Positions 24,801-32,945 of a stretch of DNA of 64,000 nucleotides are shown here, piece by piece. How positions within the stretch are numbered: the stretch's first letter is position 1; each line of letters begins with the position of its first letter. The stretch covers positions 620,001-684,000 of the forward strand of contig NZ_WTYZ01000001.1 in the NCBI RefSeq assembly GCF_009827455.1, written 5' to 3'. The position numbers and the translations under genes are program-made. The notes under the pieces are model-generated. The model had not been told where the DNA came from, made no database searches, and worked only from the letters and a program-made list of their open reading frames with translations. This stretch comes from Pontixanthobacter aestiaquae (GTDB lineage: Bacteria; Pseudomonadota; Alphaproteobacteria; Sphingomonadales; Sphingomonadaceae).

Positions 24801-26239
24801 GTGCGCTGCAATCCGTTTCGGACCAGCGGCACTTTTCCGTCACGATGCCCCGAGCCGATGACTTCGATTTTTGGCGCGATCAAGCGAGGCGATTGGTACG
24901 CTGTGGCATCGCACCGGAGCGCGTGATCTGGAGTGAACCCGGCGGGTCCGGTGATCTTTTCTCTGCCAGTGCTCCAGAATCGGAGGAGCTGCCCACACCG
25001 CAGGATGATGCGCCGCAAACCCGCGCGAGCAAGCGCTTCGTGTCGGTTGCGCAAAATGCGATTTTGCACAGCGACCCCGAGCGGTTTGCGCTGCTTTACC
25101 GGTTGCTGTGGCGGCTACAGTCCCATCCGCGGATTATGGAGGACAAGGCCGATAGCGATGTCCGCCGGATCGAGGATCTGGCTAAGAGTGTCCGGCGCGA
25201 TAGCCACAAAATGCACGCTTTTGTCCGCTTCCGCGAAGTGCTGCACGAGGACGGCGCAGAGCATTTCGTCGCTTGGTTTGAGCCGGACCATCATATCGTC
25301 CGCGCCAATGCCGGATTCTTCAAACGGCGCTTTGCCAATATGCACTGGTCGATACTGACGCCGAAAGGCTGCATTCACTGGGACGGCAAGACTGTCCGTG
25401 AAAGCCCGCCCGCACAGCGCAGCGACGCGCCCGATGGCGATCCGACCGAAGACCTCTGGCGCAAGTACTACGCCTCAATCTTCAATCCCGCTCGGCTTAA
25501 AGTCGGCGCGATGATGAGCGAGATGCCCAAGAAATATTGGAAGAATATGCCCGAGGCAGAGTTGATTCCTGAGCTGATTGCAGGCGCCCAATCACGAGAA
25601 GCACAAATGGTCGATGCCGGAGCGATGGAGCACGAGGCGCGTCCAGAAACGTTGGAAGCTATGGAGCGCGCGGTTCAAGCATGTCGCAATTGCGGGATCG
25701 GTGAGCTGGCCAATCAGGCAGTGATGGGTGAGGGACCGCGCGATGCTCCGCTTATGATTGTGGGTGAACAGCCTGGCCATCAGGAAGACCAGACAGGCCG
25801 TCCTTTTGTCGGGCCAGCGGGTCAACTGCTTGATCTGCATCTAGGCCAAGCGGGCATCGCACGCGACCGCGCTTATATCACCAACGCGGTGAAACATTTC
25901 AAATATGTCCGGCGGGGCAAGCGCCGCATTCACCAAACGCCAACCGCTAAGGAAGTCGATACCTGCCGCTGGTGGGTCGAGGCCGAGCGCGAAGTGGTAA
26001 AGCCAAAACTGATACTGGCGTTAGGAGCGAGTGCCGCGCGGGCGATGCTTGGCAAGACCGTCAGCATCAACACAGTTCGCGGCAAGCCGGTCATGCTGAA
26101 TGATGGCAGCGAGTTATGGATCACCGCGCATCCATCCTATTTGCTCCGCCTCGATGGCGACGCGCGCGCGCAGCAGGAGCAGCTGTTCCGGAATGACCTG
26201 TTGGCTGTGCGCGAACGCTTGGCCGAGCTCGCTGACTAA
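24797..26239 (+). CDS. UdgX-type uracil-DNA binding protein with N-terminal DUF4130-like domain
   Basis: A 480-residue two-part protein. The N-terminal half (about 1-250) resembles the DUF4130 domain (QNAILHSDPERFALLYRLLW, MHAFVRFREV, HWSILTPKGC). The C-terminal half is a family 4-like uracil-DNA glycosylase with GEQPG (323-327), QEDQTGRPFVGPAG, and the UdgX-specific loop KRRIH (375-379), whose His forms a covalent bond with the uracil-site sugar in characterised UdgX. HPSYLLR closes the domain. It thus probably traps uracil-containing DNA. ATG 24797 overlaps the radical SAM gene stop. Its own stop overlaps the ftsK stop on the other strand. Confidence 0.9.
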   Translation: MSALQSVSDQRHFSVTMPRADDFDFWRDQARRLVRCGIAPERVIWSEPGGSGDLFSASAPESEELPTPQDDAPQTRASKRFVSVAQNAILHSDPERFALLYRLLWRLQSHPRIMEDKADSDVRRIEDLAKSVRRDSHKMHAFVRFREVLHEDGAEHFVAWFEPDHHIVRANAGFFKRRFANMHWSILTPKGCIHWDGKTVRESPPAQRSDAPDGDPTEDLWRKYYASIFNPARLKVGAMMSEMPKKYWKNMPEAELIPELIAGAQSREAQMVDAGAMEHEARPETLEAMERAVQACRNCGIGELANQAVMGEGPRDAPLMIVGEQPGHQEDQTGRPFVGPAGQLLDLHLGQAGIARDRAYITNAVKHFKYVRRGKRRIHQTPTAKEVDTCRWWVEAEREVVKPKLILALGASAARAMLGKTVSINTVRGKPVMLNDGSELWITAHPSYLLRLDGDARAQQEQLFRNDLLAVRERLAELAD

Positions 26240-28575
26240 AGCGGGTTCCCGTCCTGATCGCGGAAGATTTCGCGGCGACCGACATGGTTTGCCGGGCCGA
26301 CCAGCCCTTCGCTTTCCATCCGTTCGATCCATTTTGCTGCGGTGTTGTATCCCACCCCCATCTGGCGCTGCAGCCAACTGCCCGACGCCTTCTGGTTTTC
26401 GATCACAATCTGGCAGGCTTGGCGATATTTGCGCTCAGCCGGGTCATCGCTGGCGGTAAACTCGTCTTCGAAAGATAGGCCGCCGCCATCTTCAGGCTCT
26501 TCGGTTACTGCATCGACATACTCAGGCTTGCCCTGCGCGCGCCAGTGATCGGCGACCGCCTCGACTTCTTCATCGGATACGAACGGGCAATGCACACGCA
26601 CCATCGCGCCGCTGTTCGGCTTGTAGAGCATATCGCCCTTACCCAGCAGTTGCTCACTGCCTTGCTCACCCAGAATGGTGCGGCTGTCGATCCGGCTGGT
26701 GACTTTGAAGCTGATCCGCGTGGGCAAGTTGGCCTTGATCACGCCGGTGATAACGTCAACCGAAGGACGCTGTGTCGCCATAATCAAGTGAATACCGGCC
26801 GCGCGCGATTTCTGGCTGAGACGCTGGATCAGGACTTCGATTTCCTTACCGACGGTGACCATCAAATCAGCCAGTTCGTCCACGATCAGCACGATCTGCG
26901 GCAATGGCTCGTAATCAAGCTGCTCTTCCTCGTAAATTTCCTCACCCGTCTCCGGATCGAAACCCGTCTGCACACGGCGGCCCAGCGGTTTCCCCTTGGC
27001 AATCGCGGTGCGAACTTTATCGTTGAACCCGGCGATGTTGCGCGAATTGACGCTGCTCATCATCCGGTAACGGCGTTCCATTTCTTCGACCGCCCATTTT
27101 AGCGCGCGCACCGATTTATGCGGTTCCGTGACAACTGGGCTCAGCAGATGCGGCACGTCCTCATAAACACTCAACTCGAGCACCTTGGGGTCGATCAGGA
27201 TCAGGCGGCACTCCGCGGGGGTGAAGCGGTATAGCAGGCTTAGCAGAATACAGTTCAGCCCAACCGATTTACCCGAGCCGGTAGTACCTGCGACCAGCAG
27301 GTGCGGCATGGCGGCAAGGTCGGCAACCATCGGTTCGCCTGCAATATCTTTGCCCAAAATGATCGGTAGCGCGCCTTCGGCATCCGCGAAATCTTCGCAG
27401 GCCGCCAGTTCTTTCAGGACAACCATCTGCCGGTCGGCATTGGGCAGTTCGATACCCATTACGGTTTTGCCCGGGATGGGTGAAACGCGGGCACTGATTG
27501 CGGACATGTTACGCGCAATATCTTCGGCGAGACCAATGACCCGGGCGGCTTTGATACCCGGTGCAGGCTCCAACTCGTACATGGTGACAACAGGACCGGT
27601 GCGTACGGCGGTGATCTCGCCTTTTACGTTGAAATCATCAAGCACGGTTTCGAGCAGGCGCGCATTGCGTTCAAGCGCGAGCTTGTCGAGCTTGGGCGCA
27701 TTATCTTTCGGCGGCTCGGCCAGCAAATCGAGGCTCGGCAGAGCGTAATCTGCAAACATATCACCCTGCTTGGCTTTTGCGAGCTGCGCCTTTTTAGGTG
27801 GCTTGGTCGGATCGGTAATCTTTGGGGCGCGGCGCGGCGAAGCATCGATAAGCGGCTCGTCCTCGTCCTCTTCCTTCACTGCCTTTGCCTTCTTGCGCTT
27901 GGGGATCGCCGGAATTTCGATATCGCCGAGCGCTGGAGCGCGCTTGAGAAAGTTCGGCAGCGTCAGTAGCCGCGCCCAATCAATCGCGAATACACGTGTC
28001 GCCAATAGTACCGCTCCTGCCAGCGCGAACGGCGTGAAGCCCAGGTTGATCCATCCGCCTGCGGTTTCAGACACGCGAGCGCCGATGGCTTCCAAAGCAC
28101 CCACGCCCAATAGGCCGGTAATGCCCCCCGTCGAGGCCGGAAACGTCCAGCGATCGCCGTCAAACCAAAGCGAAAACAGCGTCGAGAACAAAGCGATTGA
28201 AACAAGCAACATCCCAACCGGAGCCCACCAGCGGGTTTCGGTATCGACATCCTCTTCTTCCACATCGCGCCACAGTTTCCGGGCAAAAATATACAGAAGT
28301 GGCAGGAGCAGGATTGAAGGCAAGCCGAACAGGAACAAAATGCGTTCAGCAGCCCATGCACCGCTCGTGCCCATCCAGTTGCTGACCTGATTTGCGGCAG
28401 CAGCGGTTGAGAGACTCGGGTCGGTTTGGGTGTAACTGGCCAGCGACAAAGCCAAGAACACCATCGTCCCGGTAAGTACCACGGCACCAAACATCTGCGC
28501 GGCGCGGCGCATTGAACGCCGCCACGCGGCGCGCCAATCTGCTTTTTGCGATTTTCCGATGGCGCGGCTGGCCAT
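26236..28575 (-). CDS. ftsK: DNA translocase FtsK
   Basis: A 779-residue septal DNA translocase acting in chromosome segregation at division. It has four N-terminal membrane helices (about 25-200), a short charged linker (about 215-300), the motor domain with Walker A GTTGSGKS (430-437) and Walker B IVLIVDELADLM, and a C-terminal gamma winged helix (GSWLQRQMGVGYNTAAKWIE) for reading polarity sequences. The linker is much shorter than in E. coli FtsK, as usual in alphaproteobacteria. ATG 28575 is followed directly by the basic cytoplasmic N-terminus. Confidence 0.96.
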   Translation of the reverse strand: MASRAIGKSQKADWRAAWRRSMRRAAQMFGAVVLTGTMVFLALSLASYTQTDPSLSTAAAANQVSNWMGTSGAWAAERILFLFGLPSILLLPLLYIFARKLWRDVEEEDVDTETRWWAPVGMLLVSIALFSTLFSLWFDGDRWTFPASTGGITGLLGVGALEAIGARVSETAGGWINLGFTPFALAGAVLLATRVFAIDWARLLTLPNFLKRAPALGDIEIPAIPKRKKAKAVKEEDEDEPLIDASPRRAPKITDPTKPPKKAQLAKAKQGDMFADYALPSLDLLAEPPKDNAPKLDKLALERNARLLETVLDDFNVKGEITAVRTGPVVTMYELEPAPGIKAARVIGLAEDIARNMSAISARVSPIPGKTVMGIELPNADRQMVVLKELAACEDFADAEGALPIILGKDIAGEPMVADLAAMPHLLVAGTTGSGKSVGLNCILLSLLYRFTPAECRLILIDPKVLELSVYEDVPHLLSPVVTEPHKSVRALKWAVEEMERRYRMMSSVNSRNIAGFNDKVRTAIAKGKPLGRRVQTGFDPETGEEIYEEEQLDYEPLPQIVLIVDELADLMVTVGKEIEVLIQRLSQKSRAAGIHLIMATQRPSVDVITGVIKANLPTRISFKVTSRIDSRTILGEQGSEQLLGKGDMLYKPNSGAMVRVHCPFVSDEEVEAVADHWRAQGKPEYVDAVTEEPEDGGGLSFEDEFTASDDPAERKYRQACQIVIENQKASGSWLQRQMGVGYNTAAKWIERMESEGLVGPANHVGRREIFRDQDGNPL

Positions 28576-28700
28576 AATGTACCCCTAATGATCCGTCTGT
28601 GGGCACCATGGACTCTCCGGGACTCGCGCGTCAAGAAACTGATCGACGAACCGAATCCGAAATCTGCCCGATAGGCGCCAGGCCTGATGCCCACTTGATT

Positions 28701-29258
28701 TTACGAGAGCCCATCAATGGCCGCCCAACGCGCCCAATTGAGACGCCTTGCGTTCTCTTTGGTCATTCCCCCCAGCGCGATCACAGGTGCCTTCGCCTTT
28801 CTGGCGAGTATCCTGAAACGGAGCGGGCCTAGCGGCTTTGCCTCGGCGTGAGAGCGGGTCGAAAAAACGGGCGAGAGCAGGATTGCATCGGCACCAGCGC
28901 GGTCGGCTGCGACGATTTCCTTCCAATCATGCGCGGTGACCAGCTTGAGCAGCTTATCGTCTTTGGGCATACGCTGTGCAGCCCCATAAATTCCATTGGC
29001 CTTCCACTGCTTGGCTTTTACGGGCGAGTCCGAGAGAATAACCAGATGCCCATATTTGCGTGCGACTTCTGCTAGGGCGACGTAGCGCTTACGCCGCTCC
29101 TCTTTTGTGAGATGATAATGGCGAAAGATGAAACCCGATCTATGCGGCAGCTTCGCAAGTGCATCTTCGAGCGCTGCATCGTTTCGCTCATCGCTGAGCA
29201 ACCATTGTTCAGGCAGGGCCCTACGACTGGGCTCAGGACAGGTCTGGTCTTGCGGCAC
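28701..29258 (-). CDS. Thiamine-phosphate synthase / TenI-like protein
   Basis: A 185-residue TIM-barrel protein of the ThiE/TenI superfamily. It shows the phosphate-site motif LLSPVFSTRSHAEAKPLG and the late IALGGMT. The N-terminal WLLSDERND matches the short divergent sphingomonad version rather than canonical ThiE, so true thiamine-phosphate synthase activity is uncertain. The start is GTG 29258, the best available; the preceding codons run into the divergent gene. The first about 15 residues (CPEPSRR region) come from DNA that looks like a degenerate copy of a common sphingomonad repeat, so TTG further in is an alternative start. Confidence 0.7.
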   Translation of the reverse strand: MPQDQTCPEPSRRALPEQWLLSDERNDAALEDALAKLPHRSGFIFRHYHLTKEERRKRYVALAEVARKYGHLVILSDSPVKAKQWKANGIYGAAQRMPKDDKLLKLVTAHDWKEIVAADRAGADAILLSPVFSTRSHAEAKPLGPLRFRILARKAKAPVIALGGMTKENARRLNWARWAAIDGLS

Positions 29259-29280
29259 ACGGACGTTATAGCGGCGCGAT

Positions 29281-29967
29281 ATGGATAGTGCAGCAACTCC
29301 TTTGGAAGGCGTCCGCCAGACAATCGCGAAAGCGTGCAAGATCGCCCGGCGCGAAATGGACGAAATCACTTTGATTGCGGTCAGCAAAACGCATCCGGCA
29401 GAGCGGATCAAGCCTTTGCTGGAGCAGGGCCAGCGCGTATTCGGCGAAAATCGTGTGCAGGAGGCGCAGGAGAAATGGCCGGTGCTGCGAGAGGCCTATC
29501 CCGATACCGAACTGCATCTGATCGGGCAGTTGCAATCTAACAAAGCGGACGATGCTGTGGCGCTGTTCGATGTGATCCATTCTCTGGATCGGCCGAGCTT
29601 GCTCAAAGCTCTCGCAAAGGCGATGGATAAGGCAGGCAAGCGCGTGCCGTGCTTTGTGCAGGTCAATATCGGCGATGAAGACCAGAAAGGTGGCTGTCCG
29701 ATTGGTGAGCTGCCGGCGTTTCTGGATGCGGTTCGCGCGCGCGATATTCCGATTGCTGGCCTGATGTGCATTCCGCCTGCCGATATCGAAGCGGCCCCGT
29801 TTTTTGCGTTTCTGGACAAGCTGGCCCGCGATAACGGTCTGGACGGCTCTGAAGCTGGATTGAGCATGGGGATGAGCAGCGATTACGAGACCGCGATTAT
29901 GCAAGGCGCGACGCATATCCGGGTTGGCACTGCATTATTTGGGGCCCGAGGTTCCGGCCACGGATGA
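29281..29967 (+). CDS. YggS/PLPBP-family pyridoxal-phosphate homeostasis protein
   Basis: A 228-residue single-domain PLP-binding protein. The cofactor lysine is in LIAVSKTHP (about 40), with the family signatures VFGENRVQEAQEKW, LHLIGQLQSNK, a late LSMGMSSDYETAI and IRVGTALFG. The protein buffers free PLP and affects amino-acid homeostasis; it is not an enzyme in the usual sense. ATG 29281 gives the normal start. Only 22 bases separate it from the divergent ThiE-like gene, so their promoters must overlap coding DNA. The next gene overlaps its stop by 4 bases. Confidence 0.93.
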   Translation: MDSAATPLEGVRQTIAKACKIARREMDEITLIAVSKTHPAERIKPLLEQGQRVFGENRVQEAQEKWPVLREAYPDTELHLIGQLQSNKADDAVALFDVIHSLDRPSLLKALAKAMDKAGKRVPCFVQVNIGDEDQKGGCPIGELPAFLDAVRARDIPIAGLMCIPPADIEAAPFFAFLDKLARDNGLDGSEAGLSMGMSSDYETAIMQGATHIRVGTALFGARGSGHG

Positions 29968-30431
29968 GCGCCGAACTTGAGAAGCTAAACCGGTTTATCG
30001 CGGATTGGCGTGAACCGCTGGAAAGCCAAGCCGATGTATTGTTCGAAGCGCGGATGCGGGACACACCACCGGGCATACATACCGAAATTGCTGACAGTTT
30101 GGTGGAATCGCTTGGCCTCACGCCTATCGGCGTAAACTGGGAAATGCTTGATGATGCGGCTGACAGGGATGAGCCGCGATCTGCGGTCGCTGCGTTTTGC
30201 GATGCGCTCAGTAACAACATGGTGTTCTCGTCCACCAAGTGGCTGGGCGAAGGTAAGGCGGCGCAATGCTACAGCGACTTTGTCGGCAGCTTTAAGCACT
30301 ATAACCGCACCATTCTGACCAATCGGCTGGAGTGGGGCTGGAATCCGATATCGCAAGCAACCCTCGAATGGGCTTTTATCGGCTTCGACGATCGCAAGAT
30401 CGCGCTGCTGTTACTGACCGCAGAAGACTGA
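29964..30431 (+). CDS. Hypothetical protein, 155 residues
   Basis: A soluble protein I do not recognise. It starts MSAELEKLNRFIADWREPLE with an amphipathic helix and has a conserved-looking WLGEGKAAQCYSDFVGSFKH segment and a C-terminal WAFIGFDDRKIALLLLTAED. No signal peptide or membrane helix is seen. ATG overlaps the PLPBP stop (ATGA), so it is translationally coupled. It ends just before a terminator shared with the convergent TonB receptor gene. Confidence 0.75.
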   Translation: MSAELEKLNRFIADWREPLESQADVLFEARMRDTPPGIHTEIADSLVESLGLTPIGVNWEMLDDAADRDEPRSAVAAFCDALSNNMVFSSTKWLGEGKAAQCYSDFVGSFKHYNRTILTNRLEWGWNPISQATLEWAFIGFDDRKIALLLLTAED

Positions 30432-30440
30432 CACCCAACA

Positions 30441-30478
30441 AAAAGGGCGCCCCATCGGAACGCCCCTTTCATTGTTTC
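30441..30478. terminator. Terminator hairpin between convergent genes
   Basis: AAAGGGCG (30442-30449) pairs with CGCCCCTTT (30461-30469), allowing one bulged C. The plus strand continues TCATTGTTT; on the minus strand the tail is TTTTTGTTGGG. It can serve both the hypothetical gene and the TonB receptor gene. Confidence 0.65.
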
Positions 30479-30491
30479 GTGATCGTCCGGG

Positions 30492-32873
30492 TTAGAATTC
30501 GAACGTCATCTCCGCGCCGATCTGACGGCCTTTTGCCAGCGGCGACAGCGTACCTGCTGCTGGCGATGGATCGAACGGACGGTTTACGCCGTTCGAGAAT
30601 GCGCCAGTGCCGAATGGTAACTGCGTGTCACCGCCAGCTTGCACGCCGTCGAGCAGGTTCTTGCCGTAGACCGACAAGGCGAGTCCTTCGACAGGCGTGT
30701 TCCAAGTGACGTTCGCTTCCAGGCTGGTGATGTCCTGAATGAAGCCGAAATTGTTGTCGGTATATGCGAATTCGTCGCGATATTGCAGGTTCACGCGGCT
30801 GACGATCGAGCTATCGCCTAGGTCAAGCTCGTGAAGCGCGCCAACGCCTGCAGTGATCTCAGGTACACGCGGAAGCGACAGAGCCAAATCGGCTCCGTCG
30901 ATCACACCGTCGCCCGAAATATCGAAGCGCACTTCGTCATAATCGGCATCGATCAGGCCGATATTGGCCGTGAACAGCAGCCCATCCGATACGCGCATCC
31001 GTGCTTCTGCTTCGACACCGAAGATCGTCGCATCAGCGGTATTTAGAATGTTTTGCACAACGCCGGCCCCGGGGGCAGATGTGTTGATCTCACGTTGCAT
31101 ATCGCTGATCTTGGTTATGTAAGCGGCTGCATTCAGCGTAAACGAGCGGTCGTCAGTCTGGAATTTTCCGCCCACTTCGTAATTATCAACCTTCTCTTCG
31201 TCGAATGAGAAGTCACCTCCATTTAGAGGCACAACCACGTTTTCGAAAACAGGGACGTCGGTAACGCGGAAGTTGTATCCGCCCGAACGATAGCCGCGTG
31301 TCCAGTGAGCGTAGACCTGGCTGTTCGCAAATTCATATTGCAGGCCGAGTTTAGGCGACCAGTTGGACCAGCTATCTGCATCGGTGAAGCCGTTATTCTC
31401 AGCAGGGCGACCCGGATCAGTCGCCGTTGGCGCAATGGCTGGGAAGAACGGGTTGGTCCCGGAAGTAGGGCAGGTACCCTGAACAACCGAACATGCCGGG
31501 CGCGGCCGGACATAAGTAACGCCCGCCTCTTTCTCTTCGCGCGACCAGCGGATGCCACCGATAACGCTCAAGTTATCCGTGAGATAGAATTGCGCGTTGG
31601 CAAAGGCACCAATGACTTCGTGATCCTGAGAGCCACCGCCGTAAAAAACCGGCGGCTGCTGAGCAACTGGCAGGTCCCGACGCAGCACACGATTTTCAGT
31701 ATAAGCAATCGACTGGTCGAAATAGAAACCGCCCACGGTCAGTTCGAGACCGTCAAAGCTCATCGCATAGCGCAGCTCGTTCGAAATCTGCTCTTGCTCG
31801 GTTTCCGTAAAGGAGTGGAACAGGAAGCCCGGAAGCGAATCGATATCGCCATCGGTCTGCGCTGAATATTCGCGGTAACCGAAGACATTGGTCAGTGTAC
31901 CGGGGCCGATATCGAGTTCGGCAGTAACGCTGCCGGTCCAGATTTCGTTTGCATAGAAACCGTCATTATCGATTGCGAAATCGAATGTGTTGCGGTCAAA
32001 CGTACCGCGGTTTTGGCCGGATGGGCCATCGCCGTCGCTTTCAAAATAGTCGAGCTTACCGGTCACGGTCAGATCGCCGAAGCGGCCTTCCAATGCGCCG
32101 CGGAAAATCTTGGTTTCGGCTTTACCGTGATTGGTGTTGTTGAAGAGGTTGTTGAAGTAACCCTCGTCCTTGTTGTAATACGCGCCGACTTTGAACAGCA
32201 GAGTGTCTTCGACGATCGGGCCTGAAACCACACCGCTGACAGTGTAGTTTGCACCGCCGCGTCCGCCATCGACGAATGGTCCGTCAACCGCTGCGCGGAA
32301 TTTGCCTTCGAATTCTTCGGTCGGGTTGCCGGTGTTGATCAGAACTGCACCGCCGGTGACGTTCCGGCCGAACAGCACGCCTTGCGGGCCGCGCAGGATT
32401 TCGACGCTGTCGAGGTCGAACAGATCGAACACAACACCGCCGTTGAATCCAAGATAGACACCATCGACAAACACGCCGACCGTTGGATCAATAGACGGGA
32501 TTGAAGAGTTGATACCGAGGCCGCGGATTGAGAAGTTTGCTGTACCGCGGCTGGTGCCGATCTGGTCGAGCGAGACGTTCGGTGCGGCATAGGTCAGCGA
32601 CTGCACATCGCGCACTTTCAGCGCTTCGAGGCTTTCCGCGTTGAATGCGGTCACCGCGCCGGGCACATCTTGTACGTTCTCGGCGTCTTTCGTTTTGGTG
32701 CCGGTGACGACAATAACGTCGAAGCTGTCGAGCGCGTTGCCTCTGTCTTGCGATTGCTCTTCTTCTTCAGCATTCTGAGCAAGAGCAGTTTGCGGCAAAA
32801 GCGCAAGCGCTGAGCCAGCAAGAGCCAGTGCGCGTAGAGAAGTATGACGGGCGAAAGTAAGGGGGGTATTCAT
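30492..32873 (-). CDS. TonB-dependent receptor
   Basis: A 793-residue outer-membrane receptor for energised uptake. The signal peptide ends at TALAQ. The TonB box region DVIVVTGTK is followed by the plug domain (DVPGAVTAFNAESLEAL, VEILRGPQGVLFGRN) and a barrel ending in the C-terminal phenylalanine (MTFEF). The ligand is unknown; the plug resembles the broad sphingomonad family that takes up siderophores, vitamin B12 or glycans. The barrel contains an EF-hand/dockerin-like loop, DISGDGVIDGADL, at about residues 684-696. It is transcribed downstream of glnD with a 72-base gap. Confidence 0.93.
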   Translation of the reverse strand: MNTPLTFARHTSLRALALAGSALALLPQTALAQNAEEEEQSQDRGNALDSFDVIVVTGTKTKDAENVQDVPGAVTAFNAESLEALKVRDVQSLTYAAPNVSLDQIGTSRGTANFSIRGLGINSSIPSIDPTVGVFVDGVYLGFNGGVVFDLFDLDSVEILRGPQGVLFGRNVTGGAVLINTGNPTEEFEGKFRAAVDGPFVDGGRGGANYTVSGVVSGPIVEDTLLFKVGAYYNKDEGYFNNLFNNTNHGKAETKIFRGALEGRFGDLTVTGKLDYFESDGDGPSGQNRGTFDRNTFDFAIDNDGFYANEIWTGSVTAELDIGPGTLTNVFGYREYSAQTDGDIDSLPGFLFHSFTETEQEQISNELRYAMSFDGLELTVGGFYFDQSIAYTENRVLRRDLPVAQQPPVFYGGGSQDHEVIGAFANAQFYLTDNLSVIGGIRWSREEKEAGVTYVRPRPACSVVQGTCPTSGTNPFFPAIAPTATDPGRPAENNGFTDADSWSNWSPKLGLQYEFANSQVYAHWTRGYRSGGYNFRVTDVPVFENVVVPLNGGDFSFDEEKVDNYEVGGKFQTDDRSFTLNAAAYITKISDMQREINTSAPGAGVVQNILNTADATIFGVEAEARMRVSDGLLFTANIGLIDADYDEVRFDISGDGVIDGADLALSLPRVPEITAGVGALHELDLGDSSIVSRVNLQYRDEFAYTDNNFGFIQDITSLEANVTWNTPVEGLALSVYGKNLLDGVQAGGDTQLPFGTGAFSNGVNRPFDPSPAAGTLSPLAKGRQIGAEMTFEF

Positions 32874-32945
32874 GGTTTTCTCCCAGAGTTGAACCGTTGG
32901 CCGGACCCTCTAGGCGTTCGTTTGCGAGAAGCAACATCAATCCGA

